Origin: Nostoc sp. CCCryo 231-06
GTDB lineage: Bacteria; Cyanobacteriota; Cyanobacteriia; Cyanobacteriales; Nostocaceae
Reading direction: 5' to 3'
DNA length: 34,168 bases
Assembly: GCA_023522315.1 (NCBI GenBank)
Contig: JAHCSU010000569.1
Span: forward strand, 1 to 34,168
Below are positions 22,098-32,578 of this stretch, piece by piece. The position numbers and the translations under genes are program-made. The notes below the pieces were generated by a model, which worked only from the letters and a program-made list of their open reading frames with translations, was not told the origin of the DNA and did no database searches. The first letter of the stretch is position 1; each line of letters starts with the position of its first letter.

Positions 22098-25000
22098 ATG
22101 AATTCAGTAATAAATGGCTTAGAAGTAGCAGTTATCGGCATTTCAGGAAGGTTCCCTGGTAGTAAAAGTGTTGATGAATTTTGGCAAAATTTAATCAACG
22201 GAGTAGAACTTGTTTCAGCTTTTAGCGATCCGGCTGCAAAAAATAGAAAAAATACTTCAAATAAAACAATTAAAGCTGGTTCAATTCTGGAAAATGTAGA
22301 ACTATTCGATGCTGCTTTTTTTGGTTTCAACCCCAGAGAAGCTGAAATTATGGACCCACAACACCGACTCTTTTTAGAATGTGCTTGGGAAGCTCTTGAA
22401 AATGCTGGTTATGACTCTGAAAGAGTAGAAAAAGCAATAGGAGTGTATGCTGGCATCGGTATGGGTTATTACTTATACCATAACCTTTTTCCTCACCAGG
22501 AGTTGATGAAATCAATTGGAGGTTTACAAGCTCTAATTGCAGTTGATAAAGATTATGTCCCTAGCCGCGTCTCTTACAAACTAAATCTTAAAGGGCCAAG
22601 TGTCAGCGTTGGTACAGCTTGTTCTAGTTCATTAGTTGCAGTTCATTTAGCTTGTCAAAGTTTGCTCAGTGGCGAATGTCATATGGCTTTAGCTGCTGGT
22701 GTTGCAGTCAAAGTTCCTCAAAATGAACTAACTTTATCTCCAGATGGAATTATTTCTCCCGATGGTCATTGTCGAGCTTTTGATGCTGGAGCAAATGGGA
22801 CACTCGGAGGTAACGGTATTGGGGTTGTGGTACTCAAGCGGCTAGAAGATGCTATAGCAGATCAAGATTATATATATGCAGTTATTAAAGGTTCAGCTAT
22901 TAATAATGATGGTGCTGCCAAAATTGGTTACACAGCACCCAGTGAAGAAGGTCAAGCAAGGGTAATTCGTGCTGCCCAAGTGATGGCGGAAGTAAATCCT
23001 GAGACAATTACATATATGGAAGCTCATGGAACTGGGACGCCTTTGGGCGACCCGATTGAAATTGCCGCCATGACACGAGCTTTTAGAATTAGTACCGATA
23101 AAAAAGGTTATTGTGCTATCGGTTCGGTGAAAACAAATGTTGGGCATTTAGATGCAGCAGCAGGAATTACAGGTTTAATTAAGACATCTTTGGCATTCAA
23201 GCACCAGCTTTTACCACCCAGTATTAATTTTGAGACATCCAATCCGCAAATAGATTTTGAGAATAGCCCGTTTTACGTCAACAATCAGCTTTCTGAATGG
23301 CTATCTAACGGTATACCTCGGCGTGCGGGGGTGAGTTCTTTTGGTATTGGTGGGACTAATGCCCACATAATTTTGGAAGAAACTCCTGTTATTCCAGCTT
23401 CTAGCTCTTCTCGTTCTCAGCAATTGTTGGTAATTTCTGCAAAAACTGCTTCAGCGCTACAAACTGCTACAACTAATCTGGCCGATCACTTAAAACAACA
23501 CCCAGGCTTGGATCTTGCTAATGTAGCTTATACCTTGCAAGTTGGTCGCAGAGAGTTTAATCATCGTCGGATGGTTGTGGTAGAAGACCTAAAAGATGCT
23601 GTGAAAGTTCTAGAATCAGCAAATTCACAACGAGTTTTCACCCAGTCACAGGAAACAGACACACCTCTGATCGTATTTATGTTTACTGGGCAAGGAGCGC
23701 AATATGTAAACATGGCGCAGGATCTTTACCAAAATGAAGCAATATTTCGGCAAGAGTGCGATCGCTGTTGTGAATTACTCAAGCCTCATCTAAGTATAGA
23801 TTTACGCTCTTGTCTCTATCCTACAACCGTCGAAAAAGTAACCGATCAACTCCGCCAAACTGCAATTACCCAACCAGCATTATTTGTGATTGAGTACGCC
23901 CTAGCTAAGTTGTGGATGTCTTGGGGTGTGCAACCTGCGGCGATGATTGGTCACAGTATTGGCGAATATGTAGCTGCTTATTTTGCTGGTGTATTTTCCC
24001 TAGAAGATGCTTTGTTATTGGTAGCGACTCGTGGACGACTAATGCAGCAATTACCACCGGGGGCAATGCTTTCGGTAAATTTATCTGCCCAAGAAGTGCA
24101 ATCATATTTGGGGGATGGACTTTCTCTCGCCGCAAGTAATGGGGCTGCTTTGAGTGTTGTTTCGGGAACAGTAGCAGCAGTAGAGCAACTCGAACATCAA
24201 CTCAATCAACAGGGAATAGAGTATCGCCGTCTACATACTTCCCATGCCTTCCATTCTCAGATGATGGATGCGATCGCCGAGCCTTTTACTATTGCAGTCA
24301 AAAAAGTTAACCTCAATTCTCCCCAAATACCTTTTATATCTAATGTCACAGGCACTTGGATTACCCCAACCCAAGCCACAGATCCCAATTACTGGACACA
24401 ACATCTGCGTCAAAGAGTGCGCTTTTTTGAAGGAATTAACGAGTTATTACCTGATACCAAGCGAATTTTCTTAGAAATTGGGCCAGGGAGGACATTAAAA
24501 ACTTTAGTTAAACAACAAGCTGCTAAAAGAATTGTACTTTCTTCAATTCGCCATCCCACAGAGCAACAGTCAGATGTAGCATTTATTCTCAACACTTTGG
24601 GTAAACTTTGGCTGGCTGGAGTTCAAGTGAATTGGTCAGGATTCTATACTAATGAACAACGCAGTCGTTTGCCTTTACCCACTTACCCATTTGAGCGCCA
24701 ACGCTATTGGATTGATCCACCTGGTTCGCTTGCTGTAAACAATGGCGATGGTAAAAAGACTGCTTTAAATCGTCAAGTCACTCCAGACAAAAAGCGCGAC
24801 ATTGCAAACTGGTTGTATCTTCCTAAATGGGAACCAGTGAACATCTCAGATGATCGATCAAATAGTAACTTGGTGCTGTCGCGTACTCTTGTGTTTGTAG
24901 ATCAGTGTGGCTTAGGTAGGCAACTGATCGAGGAATTGCAGCAACAAGCCAAAGAAGCGATCGCTATAGAAATCGGCTCAGAATTTGTTCAGTTAAACGA

Positions 25001-27059
25001 GTTTACCTACAGTCTTAATCCCCAAAACGGCAAAGATTACGAGCTTTTATTTCAAGAACTGCGATCGCACAACAAGCTACCAACAACAATAGTTCATTTG
25101 TGGAGTGTTACATCCCAAGGGTATGCAGAATCCGGACTTGTAGGGGTTAACCAAGCTCAATACTTAGGATTTTACAGTCTGCTTTTTCTCGCCCAGGCTA
25201 TAGGAAAACAGAACATTACTCAGAAATTGCATATAGCCGCTATTTCCAATAATATGCAGCCAGTTACCAAAGCAGAAATTTTGCATCCAGAGAAAGCGCC
25301 TGTTTTGGGATCTGTAAGGGTAATTCCTGTGGAATTTGAAAATATCACCTGTCGCAGTATTGATGTATCAATTCCTACTTCTGGAAACTGGCAAGATCGT
25401 CAACTTGTAAACCAACTCCTCACAGAACTAACCAATCCTACTGCCGAGCAAATCAGCGCTTATCGGGGAAATCAACGCTGGGTGCAAACCTTTGAGCCAG
25501 CCCGATTAGATGAATCTTCAGAAAAGACACCAAGATTGCGAAAAGAAGGAGTCTATTTGATTACAGGTGGATTGGGGGGGATTGGACTTGTTCTAGCAGA
25601 ACATTTAGCCAGAACTGTCAAAGCCAAACTATTGTTGACAGGACGTTCAGTGTTTCCCGCAAGAGTTGATTGGGAAAAGTGGTTAGCGACTAGCAACGAG
25701 TCAGATCCTATCAGTTGCAAGATTCGGAAATTGCAGGAACTAGAAGCATTAGGTGCAGAGGTAATTGCTGTGACAGCAGATGTTACCAGTTTAGAACAAA
25801 TGCAAAAGGCGATCGCTCACGCCACAAAGCAATTTGGACAGTTCAACGGCATCATTCACGCAGCTGGAGTTCCTGGTGGTGGAGTAATCCAGCGTAAAAC
25901 CTTTGAGGAGGCACAAAGCATACTTGCACCCAAAGTCCAAGGGACATTAGTTCTCGATAGTCTACTCAAAAACACTCATCTGGATTTCTTTGTGCTTTGC
26001 TCATCACTAGCTTCAGCCTTAGGTGGATTTGGACAAGTAGATTATGTTGCAGCCAATGCCTTTCTTGATGCTTTTGCTCACTATAAAACTTCTATAGATA
26101 GCACATTCACTGTAGCGATTAACTGGGATGCATGGCAAGAAGTGGGAATGGCAGCAAAGCAATCAAATCCAATCTCAGCTATTCCCCAACCTCAATTACA
26201 ATCAGTCAACCATCCTTTATTTAACCACTGCCTAGTTGAAGATGCACAACCAGAGATTTATATCTCCAATTTTAGCGTTAGTAAACATTGGATTTTGCAA
26301 GAACATAAATTGATGGGAAAAGCCATGATTCCAGGGACAGCTTACCTAGAAATGGCTCTAGCAGCTTGGAAAAATTACACTCATCAGCCAGATACTAATA
26401 TTACTGAAATCAGGAAAGTTTATTTACCAATGCCTTTGATAGTAGAAGATGATGAAGAAAAAGAAGTGCGGACAATTTTGAAGAAAAAGGGAGATTGCTT
26501 TGAATTCAGGATTGTTAGCCAATCAACATCAAATTCCTCTCAATGGCTAGAACACGCTATTGGTGAAATAGCTGTGAGTAATTCTAGTTTGTCTCCAAAA
26601 TTAGACTTTCAAGAAATCGCCTTAAAATGCAATGAACGTGAAATAATTGTTAACCATAAAGAATATAAACCTCTGAAGGGATTTGCTGAATTTGGCCCCA
26701 GATGGGATAACTTAAAACACATAAAAATTGGCAATGGTCAAGGATTAGCATTTTTAGAACTGCCCGAATTATTTGTTGATGACATTAATTCATATCAATT
26801 CCATCCCGCCCTTATGGATTTGGCGTTGCATTTTCTCCTTGGACAAATCAAGGATGAAAATTATTACCTTCCCTTTGCTTATAAGCAACTGAAGGTTAAA
26901 GGCTCATTGCCGCATAAAATATATAGTTACATCCGATTAATTGAAAAAAATCTCCAAAAAGGAACTTACAAGTTTGACATAACGATTGCAGATGAACAGG
27001 GTACTAAATTAGTAGAAATCAAAGAATATACTTTGAGGAAGTTCAATGAAAACAAATAA
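22098..27059 (+). CDS. Type I PKS: KS - AT(malonyl) - KR - DH (no ACP)
   Basis: 1653 aa. KS (1-425) has the full triad C175 (GTACSSS), H310 (EAHGTGTPLGDP) and H350 (TNVGH). AT (about 525-830) has S620 in GHSIGEY and HAFH at 716-719, the malonyl-CoA pattern. A KR follows (about 905-1330) with TGGLGGIG at 1156 and S1303/Y1316/N1320. A DH lies last (about 1370-1650) with H1403 in HKLMGKAMIP and D1574/H1578 in DLALH. The order KR then DH is reversed from the usual DH-(ER)-KR, and there is no carrier domain: the ER and ACP of this module are on the next protein, whose ATG overlaps this stop by 14 bp. It should extend the thiazoline-bound chain by one malonyl unit and, with the ER, reduce it fully. 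No methyltransferase domain is present, unlike yersiniabactin HMWP1. Confidence 0.92.
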   Translation: MNSVINGLEVAVIGISGRFPGSKSVDEFWQNLINGVELVSAFSDPAAKNRKNTSNKTIKAGSILENVELFDAAFFGFNPREAEIMDPQHRLFLECAWEALENAGYDSERVEKAIGVYAGIGMGYYLYHNLFPHQELMKSIGGLQALIAVDKDYVPSRVSYKLNLKGPSVSVGTACSSSLVAVHLACQSLLSGECHMALAAGVAVKVPQNELTLSPDGIISPDGHCRAFDAGANGTLGGNGIGVVVLKRLEDAIADQDYIYAVIKGSAINNDGAAKIGYTAPSEEGQARVIRAAQVMAEVNPETITYMEAHGTGTPLGDPIEIAAMTRAFRISTDKKGYCAIGSVKTNVGHLDAAAGITGLIKTSLAFKHQLLPPSINFETSNPQIDFENSPFYVNNQLSEWLSNGIPRRAGVSSFGIGGTNAHIILEETPVIPASSSSRSQQLLVISAKTASALQTATTNLADHLKQHPGLDLANVAYTLQVGRREFNHRRMVVVEDLKDAVKVLESANSQRVFTQSQETDTPLIVFMFTGQGAQYVNMAQDLYQNEAIFRQECDRCCELLKPHLSIDLRSCLYPTTVEKVTDQLRQTAITQPALFVIEYALAKLWMSWGVQPAAMIGHSIGEYVAAYFAGVFSLEDALLLVATRGRLMQQLPPGAMLSVNLSAQEVQSYLGDGLSLAASNGAALSVVSGTVAAVEQLEHQLNQQGIEYRRLHTSHAFHSQMMDAIAEPFTIAVKKVNLNSPQIPFISNVTGTWITPTQATDPNYWTQHLRQRVRFFEGINELLPDTKRIFLEIGPGRTLKTLVKQQAAKRIVLSSIRHPTEQQSDVAFILNTLGKLWLAGVQVNWSGFYTNEQRSRLPLPTYPFERQRYWIDPPGSLAVNNGDGKKTALNRQVTPDKKRDIANWLYLPKWEPVNISDDRSNSNLVLSRTLVFVDQCGLGRQLIEELQQQAKEAIAIEIGSEFVQLNEFTYSLNPQNGKDYELLFQELRSHNKLPTTIVHLWSVTSQGYAESGLVGVNQAQYLGFYSLLFLAQAIGKQNITQKLHIAAISNNMQPVTKAEILHPEKAPVLGSVRVIPVEFENITCRSIDVSIPTSGNWQDRQLVNQLLTELTNPTAEQISAYRGNQRWVQTFEPARLDESSEKTPRLRKEGVYLITGGLGGIGLVLAEHLARTVKAKLLLTGRSVFPARVDWEKWLATSNESDPISCKIRKLQELEALGAEVIAVTADVTSLEQMQKAIAHATKQFGQFNGIIHAAGVPGGGVIQRKTFEEAQSILAPKVQGTLVLDSLLKNTHLDFFVLCSSLASALGGFGQVDYVAANAFLDAFAHYKTSIDSTFTVAINWDAWQEVGMAAKQSNPISAIPQPQLQSVNHPLFNHCLVEDAQPEIYISNFSVSKHWILQEHKLMGKAMIPGTAYLEMALAAWKNYTHQPDTNITEIRKVYLPMPLIVEDDEEKEVRTILKKKGDCFEFRIVSQSTSNSSQWLEHAIGEIAVSNSSLSPKLDFQEIALKCNEREIIVNHKEYKPLKGFAEFGPRWDNLKHIKIGNGQGLAFLELPELFVDDINSYQFHPALMDLALHFLLGQIKDENYYLPFAYKQLKVKGSLPHKIYSYIRLIEKNLQKGTYKFDITIADEQGTKLVEIKEYTLRKFNENK

Positions 27060-30000
27060 TAGTCAAGTTCAGGATGTCGTCTCTAATTCTCAAAGTGAAA
27101 ACTTTTATTTAAGTATTTCTCAGCCTGGTACATTAGATAATCTAGAATTAAAATCAACGAATCGCCGAAATCCAGATGTAGGCGAAGTAGAAATTGCAGT
27201 TGGCGCTACTGGACTTAACTTTAAAGAAGTGCTGATTGCACTAGGGTTAATTCCTTTGCCACCTAATTTAAATGTAAAATTTGGGTTAGAGTGTGCAGGA
27301 AAAATAGTAGCTATTGGTGAAGGCGTTGGCAATTTTAAAATAGGAGATGAAGTTATTGTTTTTGGCAATTCCTGTTTAAGCAAATTCATTACAACCTCTG
27401 TGAATTTAGTAACACTAAAACCAGAACATCTCAGTTTAGAGGAGTCGGCGACAATTCCAGTTGCTTTTATGACAGCTTATTATGCTTTAGTAAAATTGGG
27501 TAGACTGAGTAAAGGCGAAAAAATTCTGATTCATTCAGCCTCTGGTGGTGTGGGGTTGGCTGCTGTGCAAATTGCCCAATGGATAGGAGCAGAAATTTTA
27601 GCTACTGCTGGCAATTCAGAAAAGCAGGAATTTTTGCGATCGCTGGGTATTAAACACGTCATGAATTCTCGGTCGTTAGAGTTTGCCAAAGAGGTGATGA
27701 AACACACTGAAGGTAGAGGTGTAGATGTAGTTTTAAACTCATTAGGAGGAGAATTTATCCCTAAAAGTTTAGCAACTCTAGCTCCATATGGACGCTTTTT
27801 AGAACTAGGTCGACGAGATATTCTTAATAACAACCAATTGGCTTTACTACCTTTTGAAAAAAACTTATCATTCTTTGCTGTTAATGTAGAAGCAGAACAT
27901 CCTCATTTTAGAGAAATATGGCAGGAAATATTACTACATTTTCAAGAGTGTAATTTTAGTCCTCTGCCTCATAAAGTATTTCCTGTTGAGTCTGTATTCA
28001 GTGCTTTTGAATATATGTCAGAAGCCAAACATATTGGCAAAATAGTCATATCTTTACAAGATAAAGAGACAATAGCTCAAAAACCAACTTTCCCTAGAAA
28101 TATCAGTCAACCAGACTTTTTACAAGCAGGATTATTACCCTCAGAAGGTGTAGATATCTTTAGCCAAATTTTGGGGAGTACCTTATCGCAAGTTTTGGTA
28201 TCAACCCGTGATTTTCTGACCCAGTATGTGCCAAAAAATCCATCTATAGGCATAGTTGCTGATGAGGTTACATCAAAACAAATACATCCACGACCTGAAC
28301 TGGATAATCCTTATGTTCCTTCGAGAAATGCTGTGGAGCAAAAGATTATCAACATCTGGCAAGAATATTTGGGGATAGAATCTATAGGTATTAATGATGA
28401 TTTCTTTGAATTAGGAGGACATTCTCTACTAGCTACTCGACTGGTATCTAAACTAAGTGCTGTTTTTGGCGTGGAATTACTTTTAGGGCAATTATTTGAG
28501 TTTTCCACTGTGGCTAGTTTAGCCGAAGTAATCAGCACACAAGCAACTCAAAATACATCTCTACCTGCGATCTTATCGGATCGAGAACAGCGTTATCAAC
28601 CCTTTCCCTTAACTGATGTTCAACAAGCTTATTGGATTGGTCGTAGTAGTGATTTAGAGTTAGGAAATGTTTCAACTCACTTCTATGGAGAAATTGATAG
28701 TTTTGATCTAGATATTGAGCGATACAATCTAGCTTGGCAACGGGTAATTGAGCGCCATGAAATGCTACGAGCAATTGTACGTCCTGATGGACAGCAACAA
28801 ATTCTACAGCAAGTACCTGCTTTTGAAATCAAAGTTCAAGACCTCCGAGGAAAAAATCAAGAAGAAGTATCTGGTGAATTAGAGAAAATACGCTTACGCT
28901 TGTCTCACCAAGTTATACCTAGCGACCAATGGCCCTTGTATGAAATTTGTGCATCTTTGTTAGATCGAGGACGGGTGCGAATTCACATCAGTTTCGATGC
29001 TTTGATTGCAGATTTGCAGAGTATTGAAGTTATCTTACAAGAGCTTTTTGATTTTTATCAAAATCCTGATATTGTCCTGAAAAAAACGGAAATTTCCTTC
29101 CGAGACTATGTTTTAGCCTTAGATACTCTGCCAAACTATGAAATATACCAACGTTCTTTAGATTATTGGCTAAGTCGGATTCCCCAGCTACCACCTGCGC
29201 CAGAATTACCACTGGCGAAGAATTTAGCTTCCCTCAGCCAATCTCGGTTCAAACGTCGCACTTACAAACTAGCGCCAGAAATTTGGGGGCAACTAAAGCA
29301 TCGGGTTAGCCGTGCTAATTTGACTCCTTCGGGACTGTTGATAGCCGCTTTTGCCGAAATCCTGACCATTTGGAGCAAGCGATCGCAATTTATCCTGAAT
29401 TTAACACTGTTCAATCGTCTACCTCTGCATTCTGAAGTTGACGAAATAGTAGGAGATTTCACTTCCTTAACTCTGTTAGCAGTCGATAACTCACAACCTC
29501 AACCCTTTGAAGTTCGCGCCCAACGTCTGCAAAAGCAGCTATGGGAAGATTTAGATCATAGTTATGTGAGTGGAGTACAAGTACTGCGAGAGTGGAGCAA
29601 AATCCAAGGGGGTGATACCATACTGATGCCCGTGGTATTCACCAGCAACCTGGGACAAAAAGAAATAACGTCATCATCAGCACTTAGCAAGTTTGGTGAG
29701 TTGGTTTATAGTGTCAGCCAGACTCCCCAAGTTGTATTAGACCATCAAGTTTATGAGGATGGCGGAACGCTAATTTTAACCTGGGATACTGTAGATGAGG
29801 TTTTCCCTGAAGGGATGCTTGATGATATGTTTGAGGCTTACTGCGATTTCCTCAAATGTCTGGCTACCGAAGAAGAAAGTTGGCAGAACACTAAACGGCA
29901 AATTACTATTCCAGCACAAACAACTTATGCAACTGAAGCTTCAATCCCCGAAGGATTGCTTCATACTAAGTTTGCCACCCAGGTGCGTCAACAACCAAAT

Positions 30001-32556
30001 CAACTTGCTTTAGTAACTTCTCAGCGCACCCTCAGTTACCAAGATTTATCTCGTCTCGTCAATCAAGTTGGTCATAGGCTGCGAAATTTCGGAGCAATTC
30101 CTAATCAGTTAATCGCTGTGGTGATGGAAAAAGGCTGGGAACAAGTTGTAGCAGTTTTGGGGATTCTCGCTGCTGGAGCCGCATATTTACCCATTGACCC
30201 AGATTTACCACCAGAACGGATTGCTTATCTGTTAACAAATAGTCAAGCCTCTGTGGTACTTACTCAGTCTTGGTTGAGTGAGACATTGGAGTTACCCACA
30301 GGGATTGAAAAAATTTGCGTTGATACCACAGAACTAGCAAATGAGTGTGACGAGGCTTTAGAGTCTGTGCAAAATCCAGAAGATTTGGCTTACGTCATTT
30401 ATACCTCTGGTTCAACTGGCTTACCCAAAGGTGTGATGATTGACCATCAGGGCGCACTTAACACAATTATTGATATTAACCAGCGTTTCCAAATTGGTGC
30501 TGAAGACAGAGTATTAGCGGTTTCATCTTTAAGTTTTGACCTTTCTGTTTATGACATTTTTGGTACATTAGCGGCGGGAGGTACAATTGTTATTCCCGAT
30601 GCGATCGCTGCTAAAGATCCCGCACATTGGGCAGAATTAATTGTGCGCGATCGCATTACTATTTGGAACTCTGTACCCGCTTTGATGCAGCTATTCCTTA
30701 ACTATGTTGCAGAGAAACCAGAACTTCATCCCCAAACTTTGCGGTTAGTGCTGTTGAGTGGTGATTGGCTACCCCTTGATTTACCTCCTCGCATGAAGGC
30801 TTTAGTAACAGGTATTGAGGTCATAAGTTTGGGTGGTGCAACAGAAGCATCTATCTGGTCAATTCTTTATCCCATTGCAGACATCAACCCAGAATGGAAA
30901 AGCATTCCCTACGGACGCGCGATGCAAAACCAGCGTTTTTACGTCTTCAATGAGATGTTGGAACCTTGTCCGGTGTGGGTGACGGGACAATTATATATTG
31001 CTGGCATAGGGCTGGCTCAAGGCTATTGGCGAAATGAAGAAAAAACTAATGCTAGCTTTTTTACCCATCCAGAAACAGGCGATCGCCTTTATCGTACAGG
31101 CGACTTGGGGCGCTATCTTCCTGACGGCAATATTGAATTTTTGGGGCGAGAGGATTTTCAACTCAAAATTCGGGGATATCGCATTGAAGCTGGGGAAATT
31201 GAAGCCGCTTTAATCCAACATCCCCAAGTCCGTACCGCCGTTGTAGCAGATTGGGAACAAGAGCCAGGAAATCAACAGTTAGTTGCTTATGTAGTTCCTG
31301 AAAATTCCTTGAATTCCGTCAAACAAATTGATTGTTTAGCTGCTAAACAATCAGAAAATTTAATATTTGACCCCGTAGAAAGGTTGGAATTTAGACTTAA
31401 GCAATCAGGATTAAGAAAGGTAGAATCAGAGCAAGCTTTCGTCCAACTACCACTACCATATTTTGATAAAAATCGTTTAAAAGCATATATTAAACGCCAA
31501 AGTTATCGACAATTTGTTTTTGAGACTATTTCTTTAGAAAATTTCGTTGCGCTTTTAAACTGTTTGTTACCAGTTAAGCTAGATAGTTCTCCTTTACCAA
31601 AATACCGCTATGCTTCAGCCGGACATCTCTATCCAGTTCAAACATATTTGTATATCAAAACAGGAAGAATTGCTGGATTAGAAGCTGGCACTTATTATTA
31701 TGATTCTGCCAACCACCGTTTGATATTACTTTCAGCCGATGCTCAGATTGAAAGTAGCCTTTATAGTGAAACCAATCAACAGATTTTTGAGCAATCAGCC
31801 TTCGCTCTGTTTTTAATTGGTCAACTAAATGCTATTACTCCCATGTATGGAGAATTAGCTAAAGAATTTTGCTTTTTGGAAGCTGGTTACATCAGCCAAC
31901 TGCTGATGACTGAAGCTCCTGAACATAAAATAGGGTTGTGTCCTATCGGCGGCGATATGGATTTTACAGCCATACAAAATTTATTTTTGTTGGAATCAAG
32001 TCATATCTTGTTACACAGTTTTCTCGGTGGTCAAGTCAATGAAAACCAAACACTTCAATGGCTGCAAACAGAATTAAATGGTGGGGCAGAAAATATTGAG
32101 CAGCAGTTACGTAGTTTCTTAAAACAAAAGTTGCCTGAGTATATGCAGCCTGCTGTTTATTTGACTTTAGAACATCTTCCATTAACAGCTAATGGTAAAA
32201 TCAACCGCAAGGCACTTCCCACACCTAATTTCATCAAAATCAAGCCAGAAAAAAGTTATATTGCCCCACGTACCGAACAAGAGCAAATGTTAGCTAAAAT
32301 CTGGGCAGATATTTTCAAGTTGGACAAAATTGGCATTTACGATAACTTTTTTGAGCTAGGGGGAAACTCTTTACAAGCAACTCAAATTTTGACCCAAATA
32401 CGCCAAAAGCTACCAATATTAGAACTTAGTCTGCGCCAGCTTTTAGCAGCAGCAACAATTGCAGACTTAGCTGTAATTGTTGAAAATAACTTAATAGAAA
32501 AAATAGCAGATTTGAATGAAGAAGAGACTCAATACCTGCTGGGAAATATCAACTAA
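27046..32556 (+). CDS. Hybrid PKS/NRPS: ER - ACP - Cy - A(Cys)[Ox inserted] - PCP
   Basis: 1836 aa. ER (about 20-335) shows the NADPH motif LIHSASGGVG (161-170). Carrier 1 has S460 (ELGGHSLLAT). Cy (about 515-945) has D651, D656, S659 (DxxxxDxxS). The A domain (from ~970) has YTSGSTGLPKG and pocket residues D1165, L1166, Y1169, N1208, L1236, S1238, L1262, I1270, W1271 = DLYNLSLIW, cysteine. Between A8 (RGYRIEAGEIE, 1376) and A9 (LPEYMQP, 1696) sits a ~245-residue oxidase domain (about 1435-1680) of the McbC/SagB FMN type (RYASAGHLYPVQTYLY), placed as in EpoB, which oxidises thiazoline to thiazole. A10 is NGKINRKALP. PCP 2 has S1775. The acidic tail DLNEEETQYLL looks like a docking element. 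A GAGGAAG ribosome site lies within the PKS end. Expected step: complete reduction of the ketide, then a second Cys as thiazole. Confidence 0.92.
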   Translation: MKTNNSQVQDVVSNSQSENFYLSISQPGTLDNLELKSTNRRNPDVGEVEIAVGATGLNFKEVLIALGLIPLPPNLNVKFGLECAGKIVAIGEGVGNFKIGDEVIVFGNSCLSKFITTSVNLVTLKPEHLSLEESATIPVAFMTAYYALVKLGRLSKGEKILIHSASGGVGLAAVQIAQWIGAEILATAGNSEKQEFLRSLGIKHVMNSRSLEFAKEVMKHTEGRGVDVVLNSLGGEFIPKSLATLAPYGRFLELGRRDILNNNQLALLPFEKNLSFFAVNVEAEHPHFREIWQEILLHFQECNFSPLPHKVFPVESVFSAFEYMSEAKHIGKIVISLQDKETIAQKPTFPRNISQPDFLQAGLLPSEGVDIFSQILGSTLSQVLVSTRDFLTQYVPKNPSIGIVADEVTSKQIHPRPELDNPYVPSRNAVEQKIINIWQEYLGIESIGINDDFFELGGHSLLATRLVSKLSAVFGVELLLGQLFEFSTVASLAEVISTQATQNTSLPAILSDREQRYQPFPLTDVQQAYWIGRSSDLELGNVSTHFYGEIDSFDLDIERYNLAWQRVIERHEMLRAIVRPDGQQQILQQVPAFEIKVQDLRGKNQEEVSGELEKIRLRLSHQVIPSDQWPLYEICASLLDRGRVRIHISFDALIADLQSIEVILQELFDFYQNPDIVLKKTEISFRDYVLALDTLPNYEIYQRSLDYWLSRIPQLPPAPELPLAKNLASLSQSRFKRRTYKLAPEIWGQLKHRVSRANLTPSGLLIAAFAEILTIWSKRSQFILNLTLFNRLPLHSEVDEIVGDFTSLTLLAVDNSQPQPFEVRAQRLQKQLWEDLDHSYVSGVQVLREWSKIQGGDTILMPVVFTSNLGQKEITSSSALSKFGELVYSVSQTPQVVLDHQVYEDGGTLILTWDTVDEVFPEGMLDDMFEAYCDFLKCLATEEESWQNTKRQITIPAQTTYATEASIPEGLLHTKFATQVRQQPNQLALVTSQRTLSYQDLSRLVNQVGHRLRNFGAIPNQLIAVVMEKGWEQVVAVLGILAAGAAYLPIDPDLPPERIAYLLTNSQASVVLTQSWLSETLELPTGIEKICVDTTELANECDEALESVQNPEDLAYVIYTSGSTGLPKGVMIDHQGALNTIIDINQRFQIGAEDRVLAVSSLSFDLSVYDIFGTLAAGGTIVIPDAIAAKDPAHWAELIVRDRITIWNSVPALMQLFLNYVAEKPELHPQTLRLVLLSGDWLPLDLPPRMKALVTGIEVISLGGATEASIWSILYPIADINPEWKSIPYGRAMQNQRFYVFNEMLEPCPVWVTGQLYIAGIGLAQGYWRNEEKTNASFFTHPETGDRLYRTGDLGRYLPDGNIEFLGREDFQLKIRGYRIEAGEIEAALIQHPQVRTAVVADWEQEPGNQQLVAYVVPENSLNSVKQIDCLAAKQSENLIFDPVERLEFRLKQSGLRKVESEQAFVQLPLPYFDKNRLKAYIKRQSYRQFVFETISLENFVALLNCLLPVKLDSSPLPKYRYASAGHLYPVQTYLYIKTGRIAGLEAGTYYYDSANHRLILLSADAQIESSLYSETNQQIFEQSAFALFLIGQLNAITPMYGELAKEFCFLEAGYISQLLMTEAPEHKIGLCPIGGDMDFTAIQNLFLLESSHILLHSFLGGQVNENQTLQWLQTELNGGAENIEQQLRSFLKQKLPEYMQPAVYLTLEHLPLTANGKINRKALPTPNFIKIKPEKSYIAPRTEQEQMLAKIWADIFKLDKIGIYDNFFELGGNSLQATQILTQIRQKLPILELSLRQLLAAATIADLAVIVENNLIEKIADLNEEETQYLLGNIN

Positions 32557-32578
32557 TTATTAATATGGAAGGATCAAA

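Noticed and set aside
22098-27059. Methylmalonyl-specific AT or embedded C-methyltransferase, as in yersiniabactin
   Set aside because: HAFH at the specificity site fits malonyl, and no SAM-binding motif is present between AT and KR.
28566-29880. Ordinary condensation (C) domain
   Set aside because: No HHxxxDG; the D651/D656/S659 pattern is that of heterocyclisation domains. The same holds for the other two NRPS proteins.
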